The notes beneath the pieces were generated by a model. That model was given only the letters and a program-made list of their open reading frames with translations. It ran no database searches and was not told the DNA's origin. From Sipunculus nudus (Eukaryota; Annelida; Sipuncula; Golfingiida; Sipunculidae), in contig CM049314.1 in NCBI GenBank assembly GCA_026874595.1, forward strand, positions 4,872,229-4,936,228: 64,000 nucleotides of DNA, written 5' to 3'. Every line of letters starts with the position of its first letter. Position 1 is the stretch's first letter. Positions 12,101 through 24,079 of the stretch are shown in pieces. The position numbers and the translations under genes were made by a program.

Positions 12101-15100
12101 ATGATGACTGTAATGTATGTATATTGTAGGTTGATAATGTGTCACCTGAGACCCGCAGGGGGAGGTCTGATCAGTCAGATGATGACTGTAATGTATGTAC
12201 ATTGTAGGGTGATAATGTGTCACCTGAGACCTGCAGGGGGAGGTCTGATCAGTCAGATGATGACTGTAATGTATGTACATTGTAGGTTGATAATGTGTCA
12301 CCTGAGACCTGCAGGAGGAGGTCTGATCAGTCAGATGATGACTGTAATGTATGTACATTGTAGGTTGATAATGTGTCACCTGAGACCTGCAGGAGGAGGT
12401 CTGATCAGGTCAGATGATGACTGTAATGTATGTACATTGTAGGGTGATAATGTGTCACCTGAGACCTGCAGGAGGAGGTCTGATCAGTCAGATGATGACT
12501 GTAATGTATGTACATTGTAGTGTGATAATGTGTCACCTGAGACCTGCAGGAGGAGGTCTGATCAGTCAGATGATGACTGTAATGTATGTACATTGTAGGG
12601 TGATAATGTGTCACCTGAGACCTGCAGGAGGAGGTCTGATCAGTCAGATGATGACTGTAATGTATGTACATTATAGGTTGATAATGTGTCACCTGAGACC
12701 TGCAGGAGGAGGTCTGATCAGTCAGATGATGACTGTAATGTATGTACATTGTAGGTTGATAATGTGTCACCTGAGACCTGCAGGAGGAGATCTGATCAGG
12801 TCAGATGATGACTGTAATGTATGTACATTGTAGGGTGATAATGTGTCACCTGAGACCTGCAGGAGGAGGTCTGATCAGTCAGATGATGACTGTAATGTAT
12901 GTACATTGTAGGTTGATAATGTGTCACCTGAGACCTGCAGGAGGAGGTCTGATCAGTCAGATGATGACTGTAATGTATGTACATTGTAGGGTGATAATGT
13001 GTCACCTGAGACCTGCAGGAGGAGGTCTGATCAGTCAGATGATGACTGTAATGTATGTACAATGTAGGGTGATAATGTGTCACCTGAGACCTGCAGGAGG
13101 AGGTCTGATCAGTCAGATGATGACTGTAATGTATGTACATTGTAGGTTGATAATGTGTCACCTGAGACCTGCAGGGGGAGGTCTGATCAGTCAGATGATG
13201 ACTGTAATGTATGTACATTGTAGGTTGATAATGTGTCACCTGAGACCTGCAGGAGGAGGTCTGATCAGTCAGATGATGACTGTAATGTGTGTACATTGTA
13301 GGGTGATAATGTGTCACCTGAGACCTGCAGGAGGAGGTCTGATCAGTCAGATGATGACTGTAATGTATTTACATTGTAGGTTGATAATGTGTCACCTGAG
13401 ACCTGCAGGAGGAGATCTGATCAGTCAGATGATGACTGTAATGTATGTACAATGTAGGGTGATAATGTGTCACCTGAGACCCGCAGGAGGAGGTCTGATC
13501 AGTCAGATGATGACTGTAATGTATGAACATTGTAGGTTGATAATGTGTCACCTGAGACCCTCAGGAGGAGGTCTGATCAGTCAGATGATGACTGTAATGT
13601 ATTTACATTGTAGGGTGATAATGTGTCACCTGAGACCTGCAGGAGGAGGTCTGATCAGTCAGATGATGACTGTAATGTATGTACATTGTAGGTTGATAAT
13701 GTGTCACCTGAGACCTGCAGGAGGAGGTCTGATCAGTCAGATGATGACTGTAATGTATGTACAATGTAGGGTGATAATGTGTCACCTGAGACCCGCATGG
13801 GGAGGTCTGATCAGTCAGATAATGACTGTAATGTATGTACATTGTAGGGTGATAATGTGTCACCTGAGACCTGCAGGAGGAGGTCTGATCAGTCAGATGA
13901 TGACTGTAATGTGTGTACATTGTACGGTGATAATGTGTCACCTGAGACCTGCAGGAGGAGGTCTGATCAGTCAGATGATGACTGTAATGTATGTACATTG
14001 TAGGTTGATAATGTGTCACCTGAGACCCGCAGGAGGAGGTCTGATCAGTCAGATGATGACTGTAATGTATGTACATTGTAGGGTGATAATGTGTCACCTG
14101 AGACCCGCAGGAGGAGGTCTGATCAGTCAGATGATGACTGTAATGTATGTACATTGTAGGGTGATAATGTGTCACCTGAGACCCGCAGGAGGAGGTCTGA
14201 TCAGTCAGATGATGACTGTAATGTATGTACATTGTAGGGTGATAATGTGTCACCTGAGACCTGCAGGAGGAGGTCTGATCAGTCAAATGATGACTGTAAT
14301 GTATGTACATTGTAGGGTGATAATGTGTCACCTGAGACCTGCAGGAGGAGGTCTGATCAGTCAGATGATGACTGTAATGTATGTACATTGTAGGGTGATA
14401 ATGTGTCACCTGAGACCCGCAGGAGGAGATCTGATCAGTGAGATGATGACTGTAATGTATGTACATTGTAGGGTGATAATGTGTCACCTGAGACCTGCAG
14501 GAGGAGGTCTGATCAGTCAGATGATGACTGTAATGTATGTACATTGTAGGTTGATAATGTGTCACCTGAGACCCGCAGGAGGAGGTCTGATCAGTCAGAT
14601 GATGACTGTAATGTATGTACATTCTAGGTTGATAATGTGTCACCTGAGACCTGCAGGAGGAGATCTGATCAGTCAGATGATGACTGTAATGTATGTACAT
14701 TGTAGGTTGATAATGTGTCACCTGAGACCTGCAGGAGGAGATCTGATCAGTCAGATGATGACTGTAATGTATGTACATTGTAGGTTGATAATGTGTCACC
14801 TGAGACCCACAGGAGGAGGTCTGATCAGTCAGATGATGACTGTAATGTATGTACATTGTAGGTTGATAATGTGTCACCTGAGACCTGCAGGAGGAGGTCT
14901 GATCAGTCAGATGATGACTGTAATGTATGTACATTGTAGGTTGATAATGTGTCACCTGAGACCTGCAGGAGGAGGTCTGATCAGTCAGATGATGACTGTA
15001 ATGTATGTACATTGTAGGTTGATAATGTGTCACCTGAGACCTGCAGGAGGAGGTCTGATCAGTCAGATGATGACTGTAATGTATGTACATTGTAGGTTGA

Positions 15101-18100
15101 TAATGTGTCACCTGAGACCTGCAGGAGGAGGTCTGATCAGTCAGATGATGACTGTAATGTATTTACATTGTAGGTTGATAATGTGTCACCTGAGACCTGC
15201 AGGAGGAGGTCTGATCAGTCAGATGATGACTGTAATGTATTTACATTGTAGGTTGATAATGTGTCACCTGAGACCTGCAGGAGGAGGTCTTATCAGGTCA
15301 GATGATGACTGTAATGTATGTACATTGTAGGGTGATAATGTGTCACCTGAGACCTGCAGGAGGAGGTCTGATCAGGTCAGATGATGACTGTAATGTATGT
15401 ACATTGTAGGTTGATAATGTGTCACCTGAGACCTGCAGGAGGAGGTCTTATCAGGTCAGATGATGACTGTAATGTATGTACATTGTAGGGTGATAATGTG
15501 TCACCCGAGATCTGCAGGAGGAGGTCTGATCAGGTCAGATGATGACTGTAATGTATGTACATTGTAGGGTGATAATGTGTCACCTGAGACCTGCAGGAGG
15601 AGGTCTGATCAGTCAGATGATGACTGTAATGTATGTACATTGTAGGTTGATAATGTGTCACCTGAGACCTGCAGGAGGAGGTCTGATCAGTCAGATGATG
15701 ACTGTAATGTATGTACATTGTAGGTTGATAATGTGTCACCTGAGACCTGCAGGAGGAGGTCTGATCAGTCAGATGATGACTATAATGTATTTACATTGTA
15801 GGTTGATAATGTGTCACCTGAGACCTGCAGGAGGAGGTCTGATCAGGTCAGATGATGACTGTAATGTATGTACATTGTAGGGTGATAATGTGTCACCTGA
15901 GACCTGCAGGAGGAGGTCTGATCAGTCAGATGATGACTGTAATGTATGTACATTGTAGGTTGATAATGTGTCACCTGAGACCTGCAGGAGGAGGTCTGAT
16001 CAGTCAGATGATGACTATAATGTATTTACATTGTAGGGTGATAATGTGTCACCTGAGACCTGCAGGAGGAGGTCTGATCAGTCAGATGATGACTGTAATG
16101 TATGTACATTGTAGGTTGATAATGTGTCACCTGAGACCTGCAGGAGGAGGTCTGATCAGTCAGATGATGACTGTAATGTATGTACATTGTAGGGTGATAA
16201 TGTGTCACCTGAGACCTGCAGGAGGAGGTCTGATCAGTCAGATGATGACTGTAATGTATGTACATTGTAGGTTGATAATGTGTCACCTGAGACCTGCAGG
16301 GGGAGGTCTGATCAGTCAGATGATGACTGTAATGTATGTACATTGTAGGGTGATAATGTGTCACCTGAGACCTGCAGGAGGAGATCTGATCAGTCAGATG
16401 ATGACTGTAATGTATGTACATTGTAGGTTGATAATGTGTCACCTGAGACCCGCAGGGGGAGGTCTGATCAGTCAGATGATGACTGTAATGTATGTACATT
16501 GTAGGGTGATAATGTGTCACCTGAGACCTGCAGGAGGAGGTCTGATCAGTCAGATGATGACTGTAATGTATGTACATTGTAGGTTGATAATGTGTCACCT
16601 GAGACCTGCAGGAGGAGGTCTGATCAGTCAGATGATGACTGTAATGTATGTACATTGTAGGTTGATAATGTGTCACCTGAGACCTGCAGGAGGAGGTCTG
16701 ATCAGTCAGATGATGACTGTTATGTATGTACATTGTAGGTTGATAATGTGTCACCTGAGACCTGCAGGAGGAGGTCTGATCAGTCAGATGATGACTGTTA
16801 TGTATGTACATTGTAGGGTGATAATGTGTCACCTGAGACCCGCAGGAGGAGGTCTGATCAGTCAGATGATGACTGTAATGTATGTACATTGTAGGTTGAT
16901 AATGTGTCACCTGAGACCCGCAGGGGGAGGTCTGATCAGTCAGATGATGACTGTAATGTATGTACATTGTAGGTTGATAATGTGTCACCTGAGACCTGCA
17001 GGAGGAGGTCTGATCAGTCAGATGATGACTGTAATGTATGTACAATGTAGGTTGATAATGTGTCACCTGAGACCCGCAGGAGGAGGTCTGATCAGTCAGA
17101 TGATGACTGTAATGTATGTACATTGTAGGGTAATAATGTGTCACCTGAGACCTGCAGGAGGAGGTCTGATCAGTCAGATGATGACTGTAATGTATGTACA
17201 TTGTAGGTTGATAATGTGTCACCTGAGACCCGCAGGAGGAGATCTGATCAGTCAGATGATGACTGTAATGTATTTACATTGTAGGGTGATAATGTGTCAC
17301 CTGAGACCTGCAGGAGGAGGTCTGATCAGTCAGATGATGACTGTAATGTATGTACATTGTAGGGTGATAATGTGTCACCTGAGACCTGCAGGAGGAGGTC
17401 TGATCAGTCAGATGATGACTGTAATGTATGTACAATGTAGGGTGATAATGTGTCACCTGAGACCCGCAGGGGGAGGTCTGATCAGTCAGATGATGACTGT
17501 AATGTATGTACATTGTAGGTTGATAATGTGTCACCTGAGACCTGCAGGAGGAGGGCTGATCAGTCAGATGATGACTGTAATGTATGTACATTGTAGGTTG
17601 ATAATGTGTCACCTGAGACCCGCAGGGGGAGGTCTGATCAGTCAGATGATGACTGTAATGTATGTACATTGTAGGGTGATAATGTGTCACCTGAGACCTG
17701 CAGGAGGAGGTCTGATCAGTCAGATGATGACTGTAATGTGTGTACATTGTAGGGTGATAATGTGTCACCTGAGACCTGCAGGAGGAGGTCTGATCAGTCA
17801 GATGATGACTGTAATGTATTTACATTGTAGGTTGATAATGTGTCACCTGAGACCTGCAGGAGGAGGTCTGATCAGTCAGATGATGACTGTAATGTATGTA
17901 CATTGTAGGGTGATAATGTGTCACCTGAGACCCGCAGGATGAGGTCTGATCAGTCAGATGATGACTGTAATATGTGTACATTGTAGATTGATAATGTGTC
18001 ACCTGAGACCTGCAGGAGGAGGTCTGATCAGTCAGATGATGACTGTAATGTATGTACATTGTAGGGTAATAATGTGTCACCTGAGACCTGCAGGAGGAGG

Positions 18101-19374
18101 TCTGATCAGTCAGATGATGACTGTAATGTATGTACAATGTAGGTTGATAATGTGTCACCTGAGACCCGCAGGAGGAGGTCTGATCAGTCAGATGATGACT
18201 GTAATGTATGTACATTGTAGGGTGATAATGTGTCACCTGAGACCCGCAGGAGGAGGTCTGATCAGGTCAGATGATGACTGTAATGTATGTACATTGTAGG
18301 GTGATAATGTGTCACCTGAGACCTGCAGGAGGAGGTCTGATAAGTCAGATTATGACTGTAATGTATGTACATTGTAGGTTGATAATGTGTCACCTGAGAC
18401 CTGCAGGAGGAGGTCTGATCAGTCAGATGATGACTGTAATGTATGTACATTGTAGGTTGATAATGTGTCACCTGAGACCTGCAGGAGGAGGTCTGATCAG
18501 TCAGATGATGACTGTAATGTATGTACATTGCAGGTTCATAATGTGTCACCTGAGACCCGCAGGAGGAGGTCTGATCAGTCAGATGATGACTGTATTGTAT
18601 GTACATTGTAGGTTCATAATGTGTCACCTGAGACCCGCAGGAGGAGGTCTGATCAGTCAGATGATGACTGTAATGTATGTACATTGCAGGTTCATAATGT
18701 GTCACCTGAGACCCGCAGGAGGAGGTCTGATCAGTCAGATGATGACAGTAATGTATGTACATTGTAGGTTGATAATGTGTCACCTGAGACCTGCAGGAGG
18801 AGGTCTGATAAGTCAGATGATGACTGTAATGTATGTACATTGTAGGTTGATAATGTGTCACCTGAGACCTGCAGGGGGAGGTCTGATCAGTCAGATGATG
18901 ACTGTAATGTATGTACATTGCAGGTTGATAATGTGTCACCTGAGACCTGCAGGGGGAGGTCTGATCAGTCAGATGATGACTGTAATGTATGTACATTGCA
19001 GGTTGATAATGTGTCACCTGAGACCTGCAGGAGGAGATCTGATCAGTCAGATGATGACTGTAATGTGTGTACATTGTAGGTTGATAATGTGTCACCTGAG
19101 ACCTGCAGGGGGAGGTCTGATCAGTCAGATGATGACTGTAATGTGTGTACATTGTAGGTTGATAATGTGTCACCTGAGACCTGCAGGGGGAGGTCTGATC
19201 AGTCAGATGATGACTGTAATGTATGTACATTGTAGGTTGATAATGTGTCACCTGAGACCCGCAGGAGGAGGTCTGATCAGTCAGATGATGACTGTAATGT
19301 GTGTACATTGTAGGTTGATAATGTGTCACCTGAGACCTGCAGGGGGAGGTCTGATCAGTCAGATGATGACTGTA
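9196..19374 (+). repeat. Tandem array of about 130 units of 78 bp derived from the 3' splice site and head of a gene A exon
   Basis: Unit, from the splice point: GTTGATAATGTGTCACCTGA, then GACCTGCAGGAGGAGGTCTG, then ATCAGTCAGATGATGACTGT, then AATGTATGTACATTGTAG. The length of 10,179 bases divided by 78 gives about 130.5. The last unit passes without interruption into the exon at 19314-19464 and loses similarity just after GATGACTGTA, where the exon reads TCATACTG and array units read ATGTATG. So a unit is about 61 bases of exon head plus about 17 bases of intron end. At the left border the similarity begins inside a unit, after TATTTCAG; bases 9172-9195 look like a decayed unit. In the exon frame each unit reads VDNVSPETCRRRSDQSDDDC-NVCTL-stop, and that TAG is the would-be acceptor. 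Variants: GTTGAT or GGTGAT, AGATCT or AGGTCT, CTGCAG or CCGCAG, and eight 79-bp units with CAGGTCAGATG. Each unit also has a small inverted repeat, CAGTCA-gatga-TGACTG. Confidence 0.97.
18529..19020 (+). repeat. Array units nearest the exon carrying CAG instead of TAG at the splice-like point
   Basis: At least four unit borders here read ATTGCAG|GTT (near 18530, 18686, 18918 and 18996) where most units read ATTGTAG. This removes the in-frame stop, so about three consecutive units between about 18850 and 19079 are open in the authentic exon frame. CAG is also the preferred 3' splice site trinucleotide in animals. Units at about 18530-18700 also share GGTTCATAATG. Confidence 0.8.
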
Positions 19375-19464
19375 TCATACTGTCTCCTGAGCCTCCAAGC
19401 AAGAAATCTTTCAGATTGAAGGAGGCATCAGATGGTTACCACAGACACAGAACAAGTGATGCAG
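19314..19464 (+). CDS. Gene A, acidic-motif exon
   Basis: A 151-base exon: acceptor ATTGTAG|GTT, donor GCAG|GTAAAG. It starts on a full codon, matching the donor at 8012, and leaves one base (G), matching the terminal exon at 29544. It encodes VDNVSPETCRGRSDQ, SDDDCIILSPEPPSKK, then a basic tail with HRHRTSDAG. The stretch SDDDCIIL (acidic run before C-I-I-L) is aligned with SDDDCVIL in gene B and ADDDCIIT in gene C and resembles a SUMO-interacting motif. Its first 61 bases are the unit of the upstream array. The alternative acceptor CTGCAG|G at 19342 would be out of phase with the upstream exon. Confidence 0.72.
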
Positions 19465-21457
19465 GTAAAGATATGTGCCAACTTATTTTTCTGATTGTAA
19501 CACATTTTTTTTCTCTTATTTTTAGCTAATCTATGGCGATCACCCTTTGTCTGGCGTCCGTCTGTATGTCTGTCCAAAAGTTAACCAGGCACAAATCATA
19601 ACCACTAGACCTAGAATCTTCTAACTTGATATCCTGGGAGGTCCATAAAAAATTCTCCTTTGAAACCTGAAATTAGGTCTCTGTTACCCATATTCTTTGA
19701 GCTATGGGGCTGCAAAGTACCCTCCAGAATAATGGAAAATTTGATACAAAAGCTCAAGTATCTGAAGAATTAATGCATTGATCACCATGATTTTTTGCAT
19801 TGATCATAGAGTTTCATCAGTTTTTGCAGACTGGTGGCGCCACCTGTATTTTTAGCGAACCTGTGAGCTTATGTGATGGTGCGGCGTCGTGCGTCCTCTG
19901 TACGTTAACCATAGCTATCTTAAAAACGGCAGGAGCTAGCATCATCAATTTTTTTGCAAATAATCAGTCATCTAAAAAACTATATCGGAATTTGTTTATT
20001 TTTTTTCTAACTGCATTTTCGTTGATTTTATAGGGAAAAAGCTAAAATAGCTTTAAAATTCTTCTTCTCTGAAACTGTCCAGCCAAATTGTCCAATATTT
20101 CAAAGAAATGATCCCTGGAACAATCTTTCTCAAGTTTGTAAGAATGGTTCCAGTTCAGAGATTTTTGGCCGAGTTAGAGGAGGTTGAACTTTGTTAACTG
20201 TGCAAAAAAGCATATTAAAATTTAAATCTCAGAAACGGCTGGAGCTATCATCACCAAATTTTATGTCAATGTTGGTCACATAGGTCATATCTGAAATTGA
20301 AGTATTGGTGGCGCCAGCTGCATCAGCCTTTTTTGTACAGGGTCATCAGTGCCTGTATCACACTGAGGGCTACAAAAAACTTCTTCTCTGAAACCATGTG
20401 GCCAAAATGTTCAATATCGTACAGAAATAATCCTAGGCTAGTGCTTCCTGAAGTTTGTTCAAATGGTCTCTTTTCAGTGACTTTTGGCTAAGTTATGGGA
20501 AGCTGAATTTAGTCATATGCCATAACAGCCCATTTTAGCTCAGTGGTTACAAAGATCTTCTTCTCAAAAACCACTGGGCCAAATTCTTAAATCTCACACA
20601 TTAACTATCCTCAGATGTTGATAATTCAAGTTTGTTCAAATGGTTATGGTTCAGTGCTTTTTGGCTGAGTTACGGGAAGCTGAACTTAGCCAGTTTGCTG
20701 TATCTTCCTATATGAGTTATAAACCTGCGAAACGTTTTTCGACTGATGCCACTGAAGCCAGTTTGTTAAATATCTTACAAGAATAATCCCTACAATAATT
20801 CTTATAATAATTGTCATTAATGGTTCCACGTGAATGATTTTCTGCTGAATTATGGAGATTGAATTGAGTCATTTTACCATATATGTTAGCTGTGTTATGC
20901 TGTTACATCTAGCCTGGCACCAGTTTATCAGCATCTATTACATGATGCCACTAGACATTTAGATTTCAGGTTATCTTTGGTTAATATTGACAAGAAAGTT
21001 TTTTTAAAAGCTTTTAAAAAATTTAGATTGATGATTTAAGTTATTCCTCATACCAGGCAATGTTACAATCATGGATATTCAGCTCTCTGTGGCTATATAA
21101 AGACAACTGTAAGTGGATTATAAATTATTGGAATCCCTACTCAACTTAATATCAGAATTGGCCATCAGTGAAATATATATGTATTTTAATTTTGCATTCA
21201 GTATGCATCTGTAATAATTTTACATGTATTCCTTATTTCTTTTTTATAAAAAGTCAGCTGAAAAGCATTTTGTATCGGGAAAATAAATTTCAAAGTTATT
21301 TCAAGTAGGGACCACTTTTGTGTACAGATGGCAACACTTGGTTTACCATTGGCAGATTGCCAGTGAGTGCCTTGATGTTGGCCATTAGCCAAGATGATGT
21401 CAGCTCTATAAATAGTTCTGGCACAGTGCCAGGATCGGAAGAAATGCAGCCAGATAA

Positions 21458-21720
21458 AGGTCAAGAGTTCACTCAGTGCAGTAGCTGCATTCTATTTATA
21501 GCTTTGGCAGACTGCTCACTGCATCATATTTGGAACCAAAGTTCAGCCTGAATCTATTTATAGCTTTGGCAGACTGCCAACTGTGTCAGATTATGCAACA
21601 GGTCAAGAGTTCACTCAGTGCAGCCAGGTACAGGTCAAAAGTTCACTCAGTCTAGCCAGGTGCAGGTCAAGAGTTCTCTCAGTGCAGTAGCTTGAGGCAG
21701 CAATTTGTCACAGGTCACTC
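21458..21720 (+). repeat. Short tandem duplications
   Basis: The motif AGGTCAAGAGTTCACTCAGT followed by GCAG(C)AG occurs about four times (near 21459, 21600, 21634 and 21665), and TCTATTTATAGCTTTGGCAG occurs twice (near 21490 and 21552). The copies are close to identical, so the duplication looks recent. Confidence 0.7.
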
Positions 21721-21839
21721 GGGAGCAACTGCCTTACTCACCTAAGCCTTGTCAGCCCAGTGCATCAAACTCTAGGGAAGTTTGATGTATTGGACTGATA
21801 TTTTGACCTGTCTATGCGTCTTTGATGGTATTCTCATTT

Positions 21840-23720
21840 ACAAGACAGGTGGTGCCACTTACATTGACTTTTGCAGTGTATGTGCCTGCTTATGTCTACA
21901 GAGGAATTTGATACATCAGCCTAAAATTGGGCATGTTTATACATATCGGGTAGCTTTATAGTGCACAAGACTGGTGGCGCCACCTACAATAATTTTTGCA
22001 CAGTGTATGTCCCTGCTTATTTCACAGGAGGGGTTTGACATATCAGACTGACATTAGGCTTATTTATATATCTCTTTGTTGTATATAAGACTGGTGGTGC
22101 CAGCTACAATCATTGTATCCGCCAAAACTGAGATTTGGGGATACTAGTAAGTTTTCAGTCGGACGACGATGCTGCCACCTTCACCGCATAGGTTTCCAGA
22201 GAACTCCTTCATAACCACTGGGCAGAATTTTTCAAAATTCAGAATTATGATCGGTCACATGTGAACTGCTGCGCCCTCATTTTTGGGTGACCTCTGACCT
22301 TTCCTCTCTGCCCAGCGTCCATTCGTGTGTCTGCTTCCACACATAAACCCACATATCTCGGGAACGGTTTGACCGATAAGGCTAAAGATTTTGCACAAAT
22401 GTAGCCCTTCGAAAGCTTTATAACATACACTAAAAATGGTGGTGCCACCTGCAACCATTTTTGCACAGCGTCCATCTGTTCATCTGCCTTGGGATAAAAA
22501 TGCTCATATCTCTGCATTGGTTGGACTTATCCATCTGAAATTTTGCATGTGTATACATCCTGGACAGCTTTCTTGATTTTATGACAGGTGGCGCCACCTA
22601 CATTCACATTTAAGCTGCAGATATCCAAGCTCATATCTCGGGAACTGTTTGACCAGTTTGGTCAAAATTTGCATGTGTATAGATCTCCCATAGGACTTTA
22701 TCATATGCAAAACTGGTGGTGCCACCTGCAACCATTTTTGCACAGCGTTCATCTGTTCATCTGCCTTGGGATAAAATCACTCATATCTCGGCAGTGGTTT
22801 TACTTATCCACCTGATATTTTGCAGGTTTATACATCCTTGACAGTTTTCTTGATTTTATGACAGGTGGCACCACCTACATTCAAAATTACGCAGCAGAAA
22901 TCCAAGCGCATATCTCAGGAACCATTTGACCGATTGGGCAAAAATTTTGCATGTTTATAGATCTCACATAGGTCTTTCTCATACACAAAAGCAGTGGTGC
23001 CACCTGCAATCATTTTTGCACAGCGTCCTTCTTTTTGTTTGCCATGGGATAAAATCACTCATATCTCGGCAGTAGTTTGAGATATCTGCCTAAAATTTTT
23101 CAGGTTTATACGTCTTGGATAGCTTTCTGGATTTTGTGGCAGGTGGCGCCACCTACATTTATGTACACGCTGCAGACGTTCAGGCTTATATCTCGGGACT
23201 GGTTTGACATATCCCCCTGAAATTTTGCATGTGTATAGATCTCACATAGCTCTTAATCATACACAAAATTGGTGGTGCCACCTGCCACCATTTTTGCACA
23301 GCTTCTGTCTGTTTGTCTGCTGTTGGCTAAAATCATTCATATCTCAGTAGTGGTGTGACTTATCTGCCTAAAATTTTGCAGGTTTATACATCTTCGATAG
23401 CTTTCTGGATTTTGTGGCAGGTGGTGCCACCTATATTTATGTATACGCTGCACACATTCAGGCTTATATATCAGGACTGGTTTGACATATCCCCCTGAAA
23501 TTTTGCATGTGTATAGATCTCACATATCTCTTAATCATACACAAAATTGGTGGCGCCACCTGCCACCATTTTTGCACAGTGTCTGTCTGTTTGTCTGCTG
23601 TGGGCTAAAATCACTCATATCTCAGTAGTGGTTTGACTTATCTGCCTAAAATTATGCATGTTTATACAGCTTGGACAGCTTTCTGGATTTTGTGGTAGGT
23701 GGCGCAACCTACATACACAT
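21840..23720 (+). repeat. Dimeric tandem repeat, period about 278 bp, with two GGTGGCGCCACC palindromes per unit
   Basis: Palindromes or their variants lie at 22587, 22715, 22864, 22993, 23142, 23271 and on, with spacing alternating close to 128-129 and 149 bases. The two half-units differ: one reads CATTTTTGCACAGCGTCC then CTCATATCTCGG, the other TACATTCACATTTAAGCTGC. A related head, TTGTATCCGCCAAAACTGAG, at 22115 links this block to the copy at 63549. Confidence 0.8.
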
Positions 23721-24079
23721 TTTAGCTGCAAACATACAGGCTATTATGCAACACACCTCACTCTATTTCCCCTTGTCACTCAATCCATGCCTCACTTCAC
23801 CTTTCCCACTCTGATTTTGGAGGATACACATAGTCACTTGTTGACTACCCATATTCTGCACCCATGCCAGAATTGCAGCAGTGATGTTCATTTAATTGTT
23901 TCTTGTTTTAAGTGTTTAGTACTTGCATTGTTCATATACATGTTACACATGTTCTTGAAAAGTAATGGTCCAGCATTGAAGCATTATACCTGGTGTAATC
24001 TCATTGCACAGGTTCGCATTAGGCCTGTAGGCCTTGTTTCTATATTTTTACAATTTTTTTTCTTTATTTTTGGGACTTT

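Noticed and set aside
9314-19314. Recursive splice (ratchet) sites at each TAG|GTTGAT
   Set aside because: The juxtaposed AG|GT is suggestive, but GTTGAT is a poor donor and the pyrimidine tract is weak, so I do not claim it without RNA data.
9196-19374. CRISPR-like array
   Set aside because: Units are contiguous 78-bp repeats with no unique spacers, in eukaryotic DNA, without cas genes.
9135-19419. Very long open frames (up to 841 codons) with 26-residue repeats on both strands
   Set aside because: They arise because the 78-bp unit is a multiple of three and lacks stops in those frames. They read across splice-like points, share no frame with the neighbouring exons, and break wherever a 79-bp unit occurs. 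No start or termination context supports a protein.
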